Assembly: GCA_041391665.1 (NCBI GenBank)
Contig: JAWKNO010000002.1
Span: 1,798,001-1,862,000 of the forward strand
Reading direction: 5' to 3'
DNA: 64,000 nucleotides
From: Bacteroidia bacterium
GTDB taxonomy: Bacteria > Bacteroidota > Bacteroidia > J057
Numbering within the stretch: the stretch's first letter is position 1; each line of letters opens with the position of its first letter. Position numbers and translations under genes: made by a program. The notes beneath the pieces are model-generated. The model was not told the origin of the DNA. It saw nothing but the letters and a program-made list of their open reading frames with translations, and searched no databases. Of this stretch, positions 1-8,685 are shown piece after piece.

Positions 1-527
1 ATGTTGTTGAATATCGGAGAATTATTACAAGGTGTAAGCGTGTTGTTTAGCCGGGCATAAGCAAACATAGACTGATTTCCGGGAATGTTCAGTGTTGTGA
101 TCGCAAAATTCCGGCAACAGTTGGACCAGCCAAGTATCCAGTCATTGCCGCATCCCGGCGGAAGGTTCAGGATACCGGTATAAGTGTACTGTTCGATACC
201 GAAGGCACTATTACCGCCGGAGCAGCTACTGGTTGCAGACGGACAGAGCGGCGTAACATCTACGGCAACCGAAGGTTGCGTCAGGTTAATCGCAGCACTT
301 ACGCCACAATTAGCAGAGGAGTAGGTCAAATGCTCTACGGGGATAGGAAAAATGCCATCACAATCGCGAAAGAAGGTAAGTTTTACCAGATACTGATTGG
401 GGCCTATGCACGAATAGGTGACATCCGCGCCCATGCTATGGGTGGCAAAAACCGAAGAATACGTCGCAAAAAACAACAAGAGAAAGGGCAGAAAAGCAAG
501 ACGGAGATTCAGGTAAAGCTTTATCAT
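1..527 (-). CDS. Secreted adhesin-like protein, N-terminal part (runs off left edge)
   Basis: An open frame runs from an ATG at 525-527 on the minus strand to the window edge without a stop, so only about 175 N-terminal residues are visible. It opens with a basic, hydrophobic signal peptide (MIKLYLNLR, then LAFLPFLLLFFATYSSVFA). The mature start reads THSMGADVTYSCIG...VKLTFFRDCDGI. In my recollection this opening, a conserved HxMGADITY-like start followed by a Cys-containing FxRDC, is typical of large Bacteroidota surface proteins with PKD domains and a gliding-motility C-terminal domain. The fragment is Cys-rich and Asn/Thr-rich, which fits an extracellular protein. The C-terminus is not visible, so the sorting signal and full size are unknown. 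It is read in the same direction as atpC but lies beyond a terminator, so it is probably transcribed separately. Confidence 0.8.
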   Translation of the reverse strand, partial: MIKLYLNLRLAFLPFLLLFFATYSSVFATHSMGADVTYSCIGPNQYLVKLTFFRDCDGIFPIPVEHLTYSSANCGVSAAINLTQPSVAVDVTPLCPSATSSCSGGNSAFGIEQYTYTGILNLPPGCGNDWILGWSNCCRNFAITTLNIPGNQSMFAYARLNNTLTPCNNSPIFNN

Positions 528-644
528 TGGGTTGCATTAGGTTTAGCGAGCCAATGTGCCAGGGAAAAGCGCATTTACCTTACCTGAATTAAGGTATTAT
601 TTCGGCAAAAGTCAATTAATTTAAAGAATGGATATTCTTTAAAC

Positions 645-672
645 GAAAAAAGCCAGCCCTGATGGGCCAGCC
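645..672 (-). terminator. Rho-independent terminator after atpC
   Basis: On the minus strand an 8-bp stem with an ATCA loop is followed directly by six T residues. Two of the eight pairs are G.U wobbles in minus-strand RNA but C.A mismatches in plus-strand RNA, so the hairpin is strand-specific. It sits about 50 bp beyond the atpC stop, between atpC and the secreted-protein gene. Confidence 0.75.
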
Positions 673-722
673 CTTTTACAACAAACAAACACAGTTTCTT
701 TATTCGCTTCTAAATCAGAAGT

Positions 723-986
723 TTATTCATCTTCAAGAAGTTGTTCGACGAGGATGATCGTTTTATTTTTCAAAACCTCAATCACTCCGTCTTTGGTATG
801 ATATTCCAGCGTATCTCCGTTTTCTTTTACGATTTTCACTTTTCCTTCTCCCAGGGTCGAGATAATCGGTGCATGGTTTACCAGAACCTGAAAGCTACCC
901 ATAGAGCCGGGAACCTTCACACTTTTCACAGGACCAGAGAATACGCGGGATTCGGGTGTTACAATCTCCAGATCGAATGTTTTCAT
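723..986 (-). CDS. atpC: F1Fo ATP synthase epsilon subunit (short form)
   Basis: This 87-residue protein matches the N-terminal beta-sandwich domain of the ATP synthase epsilon subunit: it begins MKTFDLEIVTPESRVFSG and continues with VKVPGSMGSFQVLVNHAPIISTLGEGKVKI. In the family this subunit sits on the central stalk and couples rotation to the F1 head. The C-terminal two-helix domain (about 45 residues in E. coli, which can inhibit ATP hydrolysis) is absent; a short form is usual in Bacteroidota. It follows atpD on the same strand after 128 bp and is probably cotranscribed. A terminator follows. The remaining ATP synthase genes are not in the window, consistent with the split operon of this phylum. 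Confidence 0.95.
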   Translation of the reverse strand: MKTFDLEIVTPESRVFSGPVKSVKVPGSMGSFQVLVNHAPIISTLGEGKVKIVKENGDTLEYHTKDGVIEVLKNKTIILVEQLLEDE

Positions 987-1114
987 ATCTTCATTCTGAT
1001 TAAATCATTTGGAAATCAACCCCGGTTTATTGCATCAAAGAACAACAATGATACAATATATATAAAAAGATTCAAATCCCGAAGTTAATTTCCAAACTTG
1101 TTATACTCAACAGC

Positions 1115-2626
1115 CTATGCCAGCATTTTTTCACCAGCTTCGATTACCATATCGATATTACCTTTGAGGTAAAATGCCTGTTCGGGCAGGTGGTCGAGAT
1201 CACCGTCAAGGATCATACTAAATCCACGGATGGTGTCTTCGATTTTCACAAACTGACCTTCGAGGCCGGTAAACTGAGCAGCGACAAAAAACGGCTGGGA
1301 AAGGAATTTCTGAATTTTACGCGCTCTTTCTACTGCGAGTTTGTCCTCATCAGACAATTCGTCCATACCCAGAATCGCGATAATATCCTGAAGTTCTTTG
1401 TATTTCTGAAGAATCTGAATCACACGCTGCGCACAGTTGTAGTGCTCATCCCCCACAATATCAGGCTGCAGAATACGGGAAGTAGATGTCAGAGGATCCA
1501 CCGCAGGATAGATACCCAAAGCAGAAAGCGCACGGCTCAGCTCAGTGGTAGCATCGAGGTGGGCAAAGGTGGTAGCAGGCGCAGGGTCTGTATAGTCATC
1601 CGCAGGTACATAGATTGCCTGAATAGAAGTAATAGAACCCCTTTTGGTAGAGGTAATACGCTCTTGCATAGCACCCATTTCAGAAGCCAGTGTAGGCTGA
1701 TAACCTACGGCTGAAGGCATACGTCCCAGAAGCGCAGATACTTCAGAACCTGCCTGGGTAAAGCGGAAGATATTGTCAATAAAGAACAATACATCGCGTC
1801 CTTTAGCATCTGTTTTTTTGCCGTCACGGAAATACTCCGCAATGGTAAGACCTGTAAGCGCAACTCGGGCACGGGCACCGGGAGGCTCATTCATCTGCCC
1901 AAACACCATGGTAAGTTTGGAATCAAGGAGTCCGGCATAATCAACCTTATCCAGTGCCCAACCACCAGCATGGAGGCTTTTTTCAAATTCATCTCCGTAG
2001 CGAACTACTTTTGCCTCAATCATCTCACGGAGAATATCATTTCCTTCACGTGTACGCTCTCCCACACCTGCAAATACGGAAAGACCGTCATGTGCAAGGG
2101 CGATGTTATTGATAAGTTCCTGAATCAATACCGTTTTACCAACACCTGCACCACCGAAAAGGCCAATTTTACCACCTTTAAGGTAAGGGGCCAACAGGTC
2201 GATTACTTTAATACCTGTATAAAGTACTTCCGGTTCTACAGAAAGATCTTCAAACCGTGGCGCAGAAGCGTGGATGGAATAAGAGTCTTCTCTTTGCGGC
2301 GTGCGGAGGCCATCGATAGCATCGCCGGTGACATTAAACAAACGGCCCCTGATCTCGTCTCCTACGGGAACAGAAATCGTCTGACCTTTATCGACTACAG
2401 GCATGCCGCGCTCTACCCCATCGGTAGAGTCCATAGCGATAGCTCTTACACGGCTTTCGCCAAGGTGTTGCTGTACTTCAAGTACAAGTTTACCCTGGGA
2501 ACCGCGATCGATTTCCAGTGCATTCAGAATTTTGGGGAGCGAGGACCCCTCTCCGCTGAAATCAACGTCAATGACTGGACCGATAACCTGGGATACTTTT
2601 CCGATATTGACTGTGGAATCTGCCAT
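1115..2626 (-). CDS. atpD: F1Fo ATP synthase beta subunit
   Basis: The 503-residue catalytic beta subunit of the F1 ATPase makes ATP from ADP and phosphate at the membrane-attached F1 head. The Walker A loop GGAGVGKT is at residues 158-165, followed by the GVGERTREGND segment with the catalytic glutamate, the FIDNIFRFTQAGSEVSALLG region, and the ATPase signature PAVDPLTSTSR. Length and domain order (N-terminal barrel, nucleotide-binding domain, C-terminal helical domain) are normal. The ATG at 2624-2626 gives the family's usual N-terminus (IGKVSQVIGPVIDVDF). It is the first gene of an atpD-atpC transcription unit; the rhamnosidase gene 5' of it ends 175 bp away and is read in the same direction. 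Confidence 0.98.
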   Translation of the reverse strand: MADSTVNIGKVSQVIGPVIDVDFSGEGSSLPKILNALEIDRGSQGKLVLEVQQHLGESRVRAIAMDSTDGVERGMPVVDKGQTISVPVGDEIRGRLFNVTGDAIDGLRTPQREDSYSIHASAPRFEDLSVEPEVLYTGIKVIDLLAPYLKGGKIGLFGGAGVGKTVLIQELINNIALAHDGLSVFAGVGERTREGNDILREMIEAKVVRYGDEFEKSLHAGGWALDKVDYAGLLDSKLTMVFGQMNEPPGARARVALTGLTIAEYFRDGKKTDAKGRDVLFFIDNIFRFTQAGSEVSALLGRMPSAVGYQPTLASEMGAMQERITSTKRGSITSIQAIYVPADDYTDPAPATTFAHLDATTELSRALSALGIYPAVDPLTSTSRILQPDIVGDEHYNCAQRVIQILQKYKELQDIIAILGMDELSDEDKLAVERARKIQKFLSQPFFVAAQFTGLEGQFVKIEDTIRGFSMILDGDLDHLPEQAFYLKGNIDMVIEAGEKMLA

Positions 2627-2712
2627 TATATAAGATATTCTTTAGTTGTATGAATGGTTACCAAAAAAATCGTCGCAAGTTACACCCGTAAGACCGAAAT
2701 AACAAGTAAAAC

Positions 2713-2739
2713 CCGGGCTAAAAGTGTGGGTTGAGCCGG
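2713..2739 (-). terminator. Weak hairpin downstream of the rhamnosidase gene
   Basis: In the 174-bp gap between the GH106 stop and the atpD start, the minus strand has a six-pair stem with one bulge (CCGGCT pairing with AGCCCGG), a loop of about 14 nt, and then GTTTTACTTG. The U-tract is short, so this is only a possible terminator for the rhamnose operon. Nothing else recognisable lies in the gap. Confidence 0.3.
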
Positions 2740-2800
2740 TATTTTTAGCTTATTTTATACATGCTGGTTACTTATGCTGGTAGTGGCAGAACGAATAGAA

Positions 2801-5800
2801 TTATTCATTGAGTTCCCATACATTGACCGGGCCGATCAGTCCTGCCGGAAGGGTCATGGTTTTGCTGCCGGTAAATTCTTTATACTGCGATTTTCCGTCC
2901 CGGGCCATTCCCACATATCGGTTTCTTAAGGGTGGGGTAATCCAAACCTCTATGGTATTGGGGCCGGGAATCAGCCAGGGGGTAATATCAATCCTGTAAG
3001 GGGCAAAGATCAGACTGCCCACTGGTTCTGTATTTACTTTTACATCAGCCGTACCATATACCGTTCCCAGATCAAGCAAATATTTTAGTCCGGGCAAGGT
3101 ATCGCCCAACTCAAAATAGGTCGTGTATAATCCTTCGGAAGAGACATAACGGAGTTTTTCCACTTCCCGCCATTCAAAAAGTGTTGTGTCTTCGAAAATA
3201 ATTTCTCCATCAGGTACATCTGCCCCGGCAACGATCAGATCCCAGCGGCTAAGGCTTCGGGTATTCACATTGCGGTCGGTAATCAGGCTTCGGTCGGCAA
3301 GACCAACAGGTTTAATGAGTGAATCCTGAAGCGGAGGGCCCTTTTTGCAATAAAGAATCGCAGATCCATATGCTTTCAGATACCCCTGATATCGTTGATC
3401 ATGGAAGGGTTTTGCTTCGTGGATTTTGCCCAGTACAGGATCCAGCCAATATACATGGTCATATTTTTCGTTGACCATAATCTCAAAAAACCTGTCTTTA
3501 TTCAGGGTATTGCTGTAAAATACAAAGGCGCTGCCATCGGCCATTTTTCGCCTTGTATGCTGTAGAAAACTATATGAACCTGCATACGCAATATCCTGTC
3601 GCAGGGGAAATCCGGTGAGGTAGTTGATCATATCCTCCGGTGTACGAATCGTAGCCGGGGTAATGATTTCCCGAAGGTACCTGGATATCATCAGGTCGTT
3701 TTCTTCGTAGTTGTAAAATCCGGGTTGTTTTTGGGGGGGATCTCCGCAAATAATAATCCGCGCGCCCTGGTTGGCCAGAAGGGTAATATGTCTTGCCGAA
3801 GGTGCTTCTATCGATGGTGCCTCCAGCAAGAGCAGTGCCTGGAACTTATTGCCGCGTATTTCCATTCCCTGCTCCTCCAGATGAATATCCTGAATCGAGC
3901 CGTCATTTATCCAATGCCAGGTCAGGCCTCTGTTTTCAATTTCTCTGATGACAGGCCAGACTTTTGAAAGCCAAAGGGCTTCAGGGCTCTGTGTTGTCCA
4001 TGGGGTAGAAACAGGTGGGGCTCCCTGCGGATCAAGCCCCGCAACTTTCCCCAAAAAATACTGCTCCTGATGGTCATTTGCGCCCGAAAACGAAGCGGGA
4101 AATCCTAAAAACGGATAATAGATCAATATGTCTGTCTCTGGCTTCCCCTGTCTCAATACATATTGGCAACGACTAATGTATCGGTTCATCGCCTGCTGGT
4201 GGCGCCAGTATGGGCTTATTTCAGAGATAACCGATGAAAAACTAATGGGATAAATACTACTGATAAATGGTTGCCAACCCGTTTCTCCATAGTTTTTATC
4301 CTTTTCCCGATAGGGTGAGCCATGAAACACCACCTGATTGATACCGGAGGCAAATAGCTTGTCAATGCCGATTTTCATTCTCTGTGGCGACATGACAAAA
4401 CCCATATCCTGATGTACCAATGCTTCTGCACTGATCATCGGCCGGTTGTACAGCAGCGCGCCGGAAGTAGCAATTTTCAAAAACATGCTTGTCCCTCCTG
4501 CATATAGCTGCTCTGTTTCGGGAATGTCAGCTACGCCTGCTGCACGGATTAAATCTGTCTCCATTCCATAGGCCTGTACGCGGTTGCGAAGATGATTTTT
4601 CTTTGCCCAATGGTCTGAAGGAAGCAAAAACCGCTCAAAAAACAGTTCCGATACCGTCCGGGAATAATCGTAACGGATCCGGCTGTCCTCCGGGGTAATG
4701 ACATATTCCGGATATGTCTTTACCGCTGCTACATCAAACAAAAAGTTGTCTCTTCCAGGCTGGAGAACAACCGGAAGGTAGGGCACCAGATCATATCCCC
4801 GCCTTTTCTGAAATTCCGCCAGAAAGTCGTCTGTAAAATGCCGGTCTGCCTTAAACTCAAAGCTGTCATTGAAAATACCGCGAAGTCCATGGCCAAAATG
4901 CCGGCCCAAACGGGTACGTGTTCCAAAAAGGTATTGATAGTTGGCGATTACTTTTGCGGAGTCAAAATGATCTACGACAAATCCGGGAGTGGCTTTTGCG
5001 TGCAAAATCGGCCTTTCTCCTACGGGCATTCCATATACAGCGATGATCTTCCAGTATCCTTTGGGGGCATCCCACACGAGCCGGTTGTGATCAGTAATAA
5101 ATTCATCCAGCAAAAAAAGTGAGTCTGGGTTAAGCTGAACAAAATCTGTAAAATCCATGGCCACAAAGGTCCTCGACTCCTTTTTTGTTCTTGACCCAAT
5201 CAGGGTAAGCAGGCGCGCTTTCTCCGGGAAAAAATCGACTATATTATTCCATTCGCCCCCCATATACTCCTCCAGTCCTCCAAGCAAATAATACGCGCCC
5301 GGCATCCGGGGCTTCGGCAAGGATATTTCTATTTTTTTCCCGCCCAGAATATGGGACTCTCCAAACGCCAAAGTTTTCAGATTGTCTTCCAGCGAAATCT
5401 GATTACCGCCCGAAGGCCAGCCCGAACCGGCATTCAGATCGATCTGTAACCCGCGTTTTTGGGCCATTGTGAGTACGATGTTCAGATTTTCATAAAAAAT
5501 ATCGGTATCGTAGGTAAAAGTTTTGCCATTGGTAATCGTCTCTGGCAACATACCCGCCGTAAATGGCTGGATTTCCATTCCACCAAATTCCTGATCGTAA
5601 AACATCTGCACTTCCCGGATGAGCTCTAGCCGATCGACATTATTGCCAGGCCACCACCAGCGGGTCCATGGACGATAGCCGACCGGCGGATGGGAAAAAG
5701 AGTCTGGATGAAAAACATTGTTAAAATCTGCCATACGAACCACCGCAGCGGTACTGTCTGTAAGCAAACTATCACCCAGATATTGAATTACAGAAGCTGA

Positions 5801-5935
5801 TAAACTGTCTCCGCTTGCTGACGTTCCATAAGCACGCACGCGCACAGCATGAATCCGGAAAGCGATCCAGATCATACCCGCTAATACAATTACTGCGAAG
5901 GCTATTGCCAAAAATTTCAGAAATGCTCTGAACAT
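2801..5935 (-). CDS. Membrane-anchored GH106-type alpha-L-rhamnosidase
   Basis: This 1044-residue glycoside hydrolase starts with a hydrophobic segment at about residues 5-28 that has no clear cleavage site or lipobox, so it is probably a signal anchor into the periplasm. The conserved RPWTRWWWPG block (residues 88-97) followed by EVQMFYDQEFGGMEIQPF matches the N-terminal catalytic barrel of GH106, a family that releases L-rhamnose from pectic and other glycans. A galactose-binding-like beta domain is visible near the C-terminus (FELGDTLPG...VKVNTEPVGSLIFAPYRIDIT). The gene follows rhaB after 64 bp at the end of the rhamnose cluster, which strongly supports rhamnose release as its role. A promoter/operator candidate sits immediately 5'. 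Exact substrate and catalytic acids cannot be assigned from sequence alone. Confidence 0.85.
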   Translation of the reverse strand: MFRAFLKFLAIAFAVIVLAGMIWIAFRIHAVRVRAYGTSASGDSLSASVIQYLGDSLLTDSTAAVVRMADFNNVFHPDSFSHPPVGYRPWTRWWWPGNNVDRLELIREVQMFYDQEFGGMEIQPFTAGMLPETITNGKTFTYDTDIFYENLNIVLTMAQKRGLQIDLNAGSGWPSGGNQISLEDNLKTLAFGESHILGGKKIEISLPKPRMPGAYYLLGGLEEYMGGEWNNIVDFFPEKARLLTLIGSRTKKESRTFVAMDFTDFVQLNPDSLFLLDEFITDHNRLVWDAPKGYWKIIAVYGMPVGERPILHAKATPGFVVDHFDSAKVIANYQYLFGTRTRLGRHFGHGLRGIFNDSFEFKADRHFTDDFLAEFQKRRGYDLVPYLPVVLQPGRDNFLFDVAAVKTYPEYVITPEDSRIRYDYSRTVSELFFERFLLPSDHWAKKNHLRNRVQAYGMETDLIRAAGVADIPETEQLYAGGTSMFLKIATSGALLYNRPMISAEALVHQDMGFVMSPQRMKIGIDKLFASGINQVVFHGSPYREKDKNYGETGWQPFISSIYPISFSSVISEISPYWRHQQAMNRYISRCQYVLRQGKPETDILIYYPFLGFPASFSGANDHQEQYFLGKVAGLDPQGAPPVSTPWTTQSPEALWLSKVWPVIREIENRGLTWHWINDGSIQDIHLEEQGMEIRGNKFQALLLLEAPSIEAPSARHITLLANQGARIIICGDPPQKQPGFYNYEENDLMISRYLREIITPATIRTPEDMINYLTGFPLRQDIAYAGSYSFLQHTRRKMADGSAFVFYSNTLNKDRFFEIMVNEKYDHVYWLDPVLGKIHEAKPFHDQRYQGYLKAYGSAILYCKKGPPLQDSLIKPVGLADRSLITDRNVNTRSLSRWDLIVAGADVPDGEIIFEDTTLFEWREVEKLRYVSSEGLYTTYFELGDTLPGLKYLLDLGTVYGTADVKVNTEPVGSLIFAPYRIDITPWLIPGPNTIEVWITPPLRNRYVGMARDGKSQYKEFTGSKTMTLPAGLIGPVNVWELNE

Positions 5936-5945
5936 GCCTGTTGGG

Positions 5946-5982
5946 TTTCGGCTAAAATTACAAAATGCCGAAATATATACAA
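5946..5982 (-). promoter_or_regulatory. Promoter with overlapping 7-bp inverted repeat ahead of the rhamnosidase gene
   Basis: On the minus strand TTG (5980-5982) is followed after 19 bp by TAATTTTA (5953-5960), close to the Bacteroidota -33/-7 consensus TTG-N19-TAnnTTTG. A perfect inverted repeat, TTTCGGC-N14-GCCGAAA (5946-5973), spans the -7 element, which lies in its loop. The ATG follows 10 bp further on. The arrangement suits an operator or short leader hairpin giving this gene its own control inside the rhamnose cluster. The regulator is not in the window. Confidence 0.4.
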
Positions 5983-5999
5983 CAATTCTCTGAGGGACT

Positions 6000-7361
6000 T
6001 TATTTTTCTACCTCCCGGAATATAAGGGGAAACTGAAGGTCTGCCTCTTTAGAATGTAAGACAAGTGCGGCGCCTAATGCGGTCCCCTGCCCCATTTCTG
6101 CTACAAACACCTTTCTTTCCGGAAACCTTCGGGCGATCATTCGGGTGAATAAAGTATTTTTCGCAAAACCTCCATCAATGTAAATTTCGCCCGGAGGCGT
6201 ATGCCCCTCTACCAGTCGGATTGATTGAGTCTGCAGCCCTGACAAATCCCATAATAGCTGGTAATAAGCCGATTCGAAGGACTTAAACGTTGACAAATCC
6301 CAGATTCTGTTCTTCAATTCAGGCTCAGGGCCTGTTCCAGCCATAGTTTCGGGTTGTAAGGAGTTTATGGTTCCGCCCGCTACCACGGACTGAAAGATTT
6401 CCTCCCTCCAGTTGAGTTCGCGGGCAAATCCCGGGCTGGTATCAAAATGTGCGGCAATTCGCGCCAACTGGTAATCATGCTCATTGCCCAAAAATAGCCG
6501 GGCTGATTTTACCGGATGGCCTTCGAAGGTCAGGTAGGACAATACATCCCGGTTCAATTCAGCTTCTGTAAGCGGCTGGCTGTTGAATGGATTCATCGCA
6601 ATGCTCCATGTGCCGGTAGAAAGGAGCAAAAACTGGTTGGGGATTTTTAGCAGATAGGGTACCAGCGCCGCAGAACTGTCGTGAATGCCGGGACCCAGGC
6701 TGAGTGATTTTCCTTTAAAATTAATTTTCTGCGATTGATCTGAAGGGAAAAGTGGCGGCAAAACCCGTTGCACGGCTTCATTATCAACCCATGCGTGTAG
6801 TTGGTTTTGGGTAAAATCCCACAAACCCGTATGACAACCAGTTCCGGTAATTTCGTTTACCGCTTTGCCTCCAAGCAAGAAGCTCACATATTGTGGAAGG
6901 TGCAGGGAAAACTGGATTCGGGAAAAGATATCCGGCTGCTCATATTTCAAACGGTAAATCTGCAGGCCCGAGTTGAGCATTCCCAGATAAGGCGAAGCCG
7001 TACGTGCTGAAAAGGAAGCCTGAGGTCCGTAACTTTCAAAAAATTTTGCTTTAAGCGCTTCCGGATAGGGTTTGAGATAATTGTACAGCGGCGTAACTGC
7101 ATGTCCCATCGCATCTATGTGGACAAAACTTGCCCCATAAGCAGAAACATTGAGCTCGGTGATTTCCAGACCGGAATGAAAAAAAACATCTTCAAAGGTT
7201 TCTCTCACCCAATGTTTTAGCTTTAGCAGGTCATCGGAAGGAAACCCATCTTCGTCAGGCAATTCTTCAAACTGCACCGATTTTTCATAAACTACCGACC
7301 AGTTTTTGTCAAAAACGAGGAACTTCTTATTAGTTTTTCCAATGTCAAAAACTGCATACAT
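6000..7361 (-). CDS. rhaB: L-rhamnulokinase (FGGY-family sugar kinase)
   Basis: This 453-residue FGGY-family kinase phosphorylates L-rhamnulose with ATP in the cytoplasm. The start was set at the ATG at 7359-7361 (MYAVFDIGKTNKKFLVFD) because this is the conserved phosphate-binding N-terminus of the fold. A longer frame to 7448 would overlap rhaI and adds a basic stretch with no family match. The second phosphate loop is LLSTGTWSIAMNP, and the C-terminal adenosine/hinge region is IYIDGGFAKNTLF...MGQGTALGAAL. The start lies 11 bp after the rhaI stop, so the two are coupled. Kinases of this family can act on rhamnulose, fuculose or xylulose; the isomerase and aldolase neighbours point to rhamnulose. 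Confidence 0.88.
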   Translation of the reverse strand: MYAVFDIGKTNKKFLVFDKNWSVVYEKSVQFEELPDEDGFPSDDLLKLKHWVRETFEDVFFHSGLEITELNVSAYGASFVHIDAMGHAVTPLYNYLKPYPEALKAKFFESYGPQASFSARTASPYLGMLNSGLQIYRLKYEQPDIFSRIQFSLHLPQYVSFLLGGKAVNEITGTGCHTGLWDFTQNQLHAWVDNEAVQRVLPPLFPSDQSQKINFKGKSLSLGPGIHDSSAALVPYLLKIPNQFLLLSTGTWSIAMNPFNSQPLTEAELNRDVLSYLTFEGHPVKSARLFLGNEHDYQLARIAAHFDTSPGFARELNWREEIFQSVVAGGTINSLQPETMAGTGPEPELKNRIWDLSTFKSFESAYYQLLWDLSGLQTQSIRLVEGHTPPGEIYIDGGFAKNTLFTRMIARRFPERKVFVAEMGQGTALGAALVLHSKEADLQFPLIFREVEK

Positions 7362-7372
7362 ATCAGCGGAAA

Positions 7373-8656
7373 TTACAAACCGGTAGCAATCGTATTGTGT
7401 CCTCTTTCGGCGATCAGTTTCTCTCTGATTTTCAGTTCGCGGAAACAAGCAATCGGAGAAATGGCTCCCCCTGCCCGAAGTCTGGCTTCTGCCAGCAAAG
7501 GTCGTAAATCGGAGCGAAAGGCATGTTGCAGTACTTCCTGTGCCATCACCGGGTCATTGGTTTCCTGTGCAAAAGATAAGGCTTCACGATCAGTCAGCAG
7601 TGCCTGCGCATATGCGAGACGAATCGCTTCGACAGATTGCATCAGGTCTTCCAACGGGTCTTTCACATTATGACTGGCATCGATCATCCAGGCCAGAGGA
7701 GGATTTTTTGAATCAACAGCTTCCATTCCCTGCACCAATTCATTAAAAATCAGGTACAATTGATAAGGCTTAATGCTTCCCACAGTAAGGTCATCATCCC
7801 CGTATTTTGAATCATTAAAATGAAACCCGCCCAATTTGCCCTCCATCATCAGGGTGGCGACGATCTGCTCGATATTGGTATTGGGCAAATGGTGCCCCAG
7901 ATCCACCAGCGTGAAGGCTTTGGGGCCGAGTTTATTGGCAAACAGGAAGGAGGTCCCCCAATCCTGTACGACCATACTGTAAAAATTCGGTTCGTAGGGT
8001 TTGTATTCTACATACATTTTCCAGTCGTCAGGCAATTCGCGATAGATTTCTTCCAGAGATCTGTATGTACGCTCAAACGCCGAACGAAAGTTGAGTTGTC
8101 CGGGAAAAGTCGAGCCATCTGACAACCAAACAGTTGTAGCAGTAGATCCCAGGGCCTCACCGTAGCGAATGACCTCAATATTATGCTCAACAGCCTGTTG
8201 CCTGACAGCTGAATCTGTATGACAAAGCGAGCCAAACTTATAGGAATGTGTTTGGTTGGGCTGATCCTGAAAGGTATTGGAATTTACGGCGTCAAACCGG
8301 AGGCCCAGCTCTTTTGCCAGGCGGCGGATATGACCGGGGTTTTCAGGGATATCCCATGGAATATGCAGAGAAATAGCACCTGCTGCCTGGCTGAGGGCGT
8401 GAATGACCGCCACATCCTCCATTTTCTGCTCCAGGTTTGCGGGTTCTCCGCCTCCGGGAAAACGCCCGAAGCGCGTTCCACCTGTGCCCAACGCCCATGA
8501 AGGGATAGCGATCTGGAACTGCCCGATTTTTTCGAGCAGTTCCTCCACATTTATGCCGGCAGTAGAAAGAACTTCCGCAAGAAATTCAAATTTCCGCTGA
8601 TGGTCTCGTTGATACTGAAGATTAATCTCCTGTATGCTGGTAGTAGTTATCCGCAT
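7373..8656 (-). CDS. rhaI: L-rhamnose isomerase, RhaI type
   Basis: This 427-residue xylose-isomerase-like TIM-barrel protein should convert L-rhamnose to L-rhamnulose. Recognisable segments are IAIPSWALGTGGTRFGRFPG near the N-terminus, the barrel strands ISLHIPWDIP, YVEYKPYEPNFYS, FTLVDLGHHLPNTN and GGFHFNDSKYGDDDLTVG, and WMIDASHNVKDPLED. These carry the His, Glu and Asp residues expected to bind two divalent metals. The ATG at 8654-8656 was chosen; an upstream TTG at 8662 adds only two residues. It is the second gene of the rhamnose operon, 29 bp after rhaEW. It belongs to the RhaI class found in Bacteroidota and some other bacteria, not the E. coli RhaA class. Confidence 0.9.
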   Translation of the reverse strand: MRITTTSIQEINLQYQRDHQRKFEFLAEVLSTAGINVEELLEKIGQFQIAIPSWALGTGGTRFGRFPGGGEPANLEQKMEDVAVIHALSQAAGAISLHIPWDIPENPGHIRRLAKELGLRFDAVNSNTFQDQPNQTHSYKFGSLCHTDSAVRQQAVEHNIEVIRYGEALGSTATTVWLSDGSTFPGQLNFRSAFERTYRSLEEIYRELPDDWKMYVEYKPYEPNFYSMVVQDWGTSFLFANKLGPKAFTLVDLGHHLPNTNIEQIVATLMMEGKLGGFHFNDSKYGDDDLTVGSIKPYQLYLIFNELVQGMEAVDSKNPPLAWMIDASHNVKDPLEDLMQSVEAIRLAYAQALLTDREALSFAQETNDPVMAQEVLQHAFRSDLRPLLAEARLRAGGAISPIACFRELKIREKLIAERGHNTIATGL

Positions 8657-8685
8657 AATCAACCCAATTATTTGACAAAAAATCT

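Noticed and set aside
276..587. 103-residue plus-strand ORF at the left edge
   Set aside because: It overlaps the signal-peptide region of the minus-strand secreted protein and has no domain; the minus-strand frame has a clear signal peptide and family-like sequence.
1970..2653. 227-residue plus-strand ORF opposite atpD
   Set aside because: Antisense shadow of a highly conserved gene; composition and lack of motifs do not support coding.
7362..7448. Longer N-terminus for rhaB
   Set aside because: It adds 29 basic residues without family similarity and overlaps rhaI by 76 bp; the ATG at 7361 gives the conserved kinase start 11 bp after the rhaI stop.
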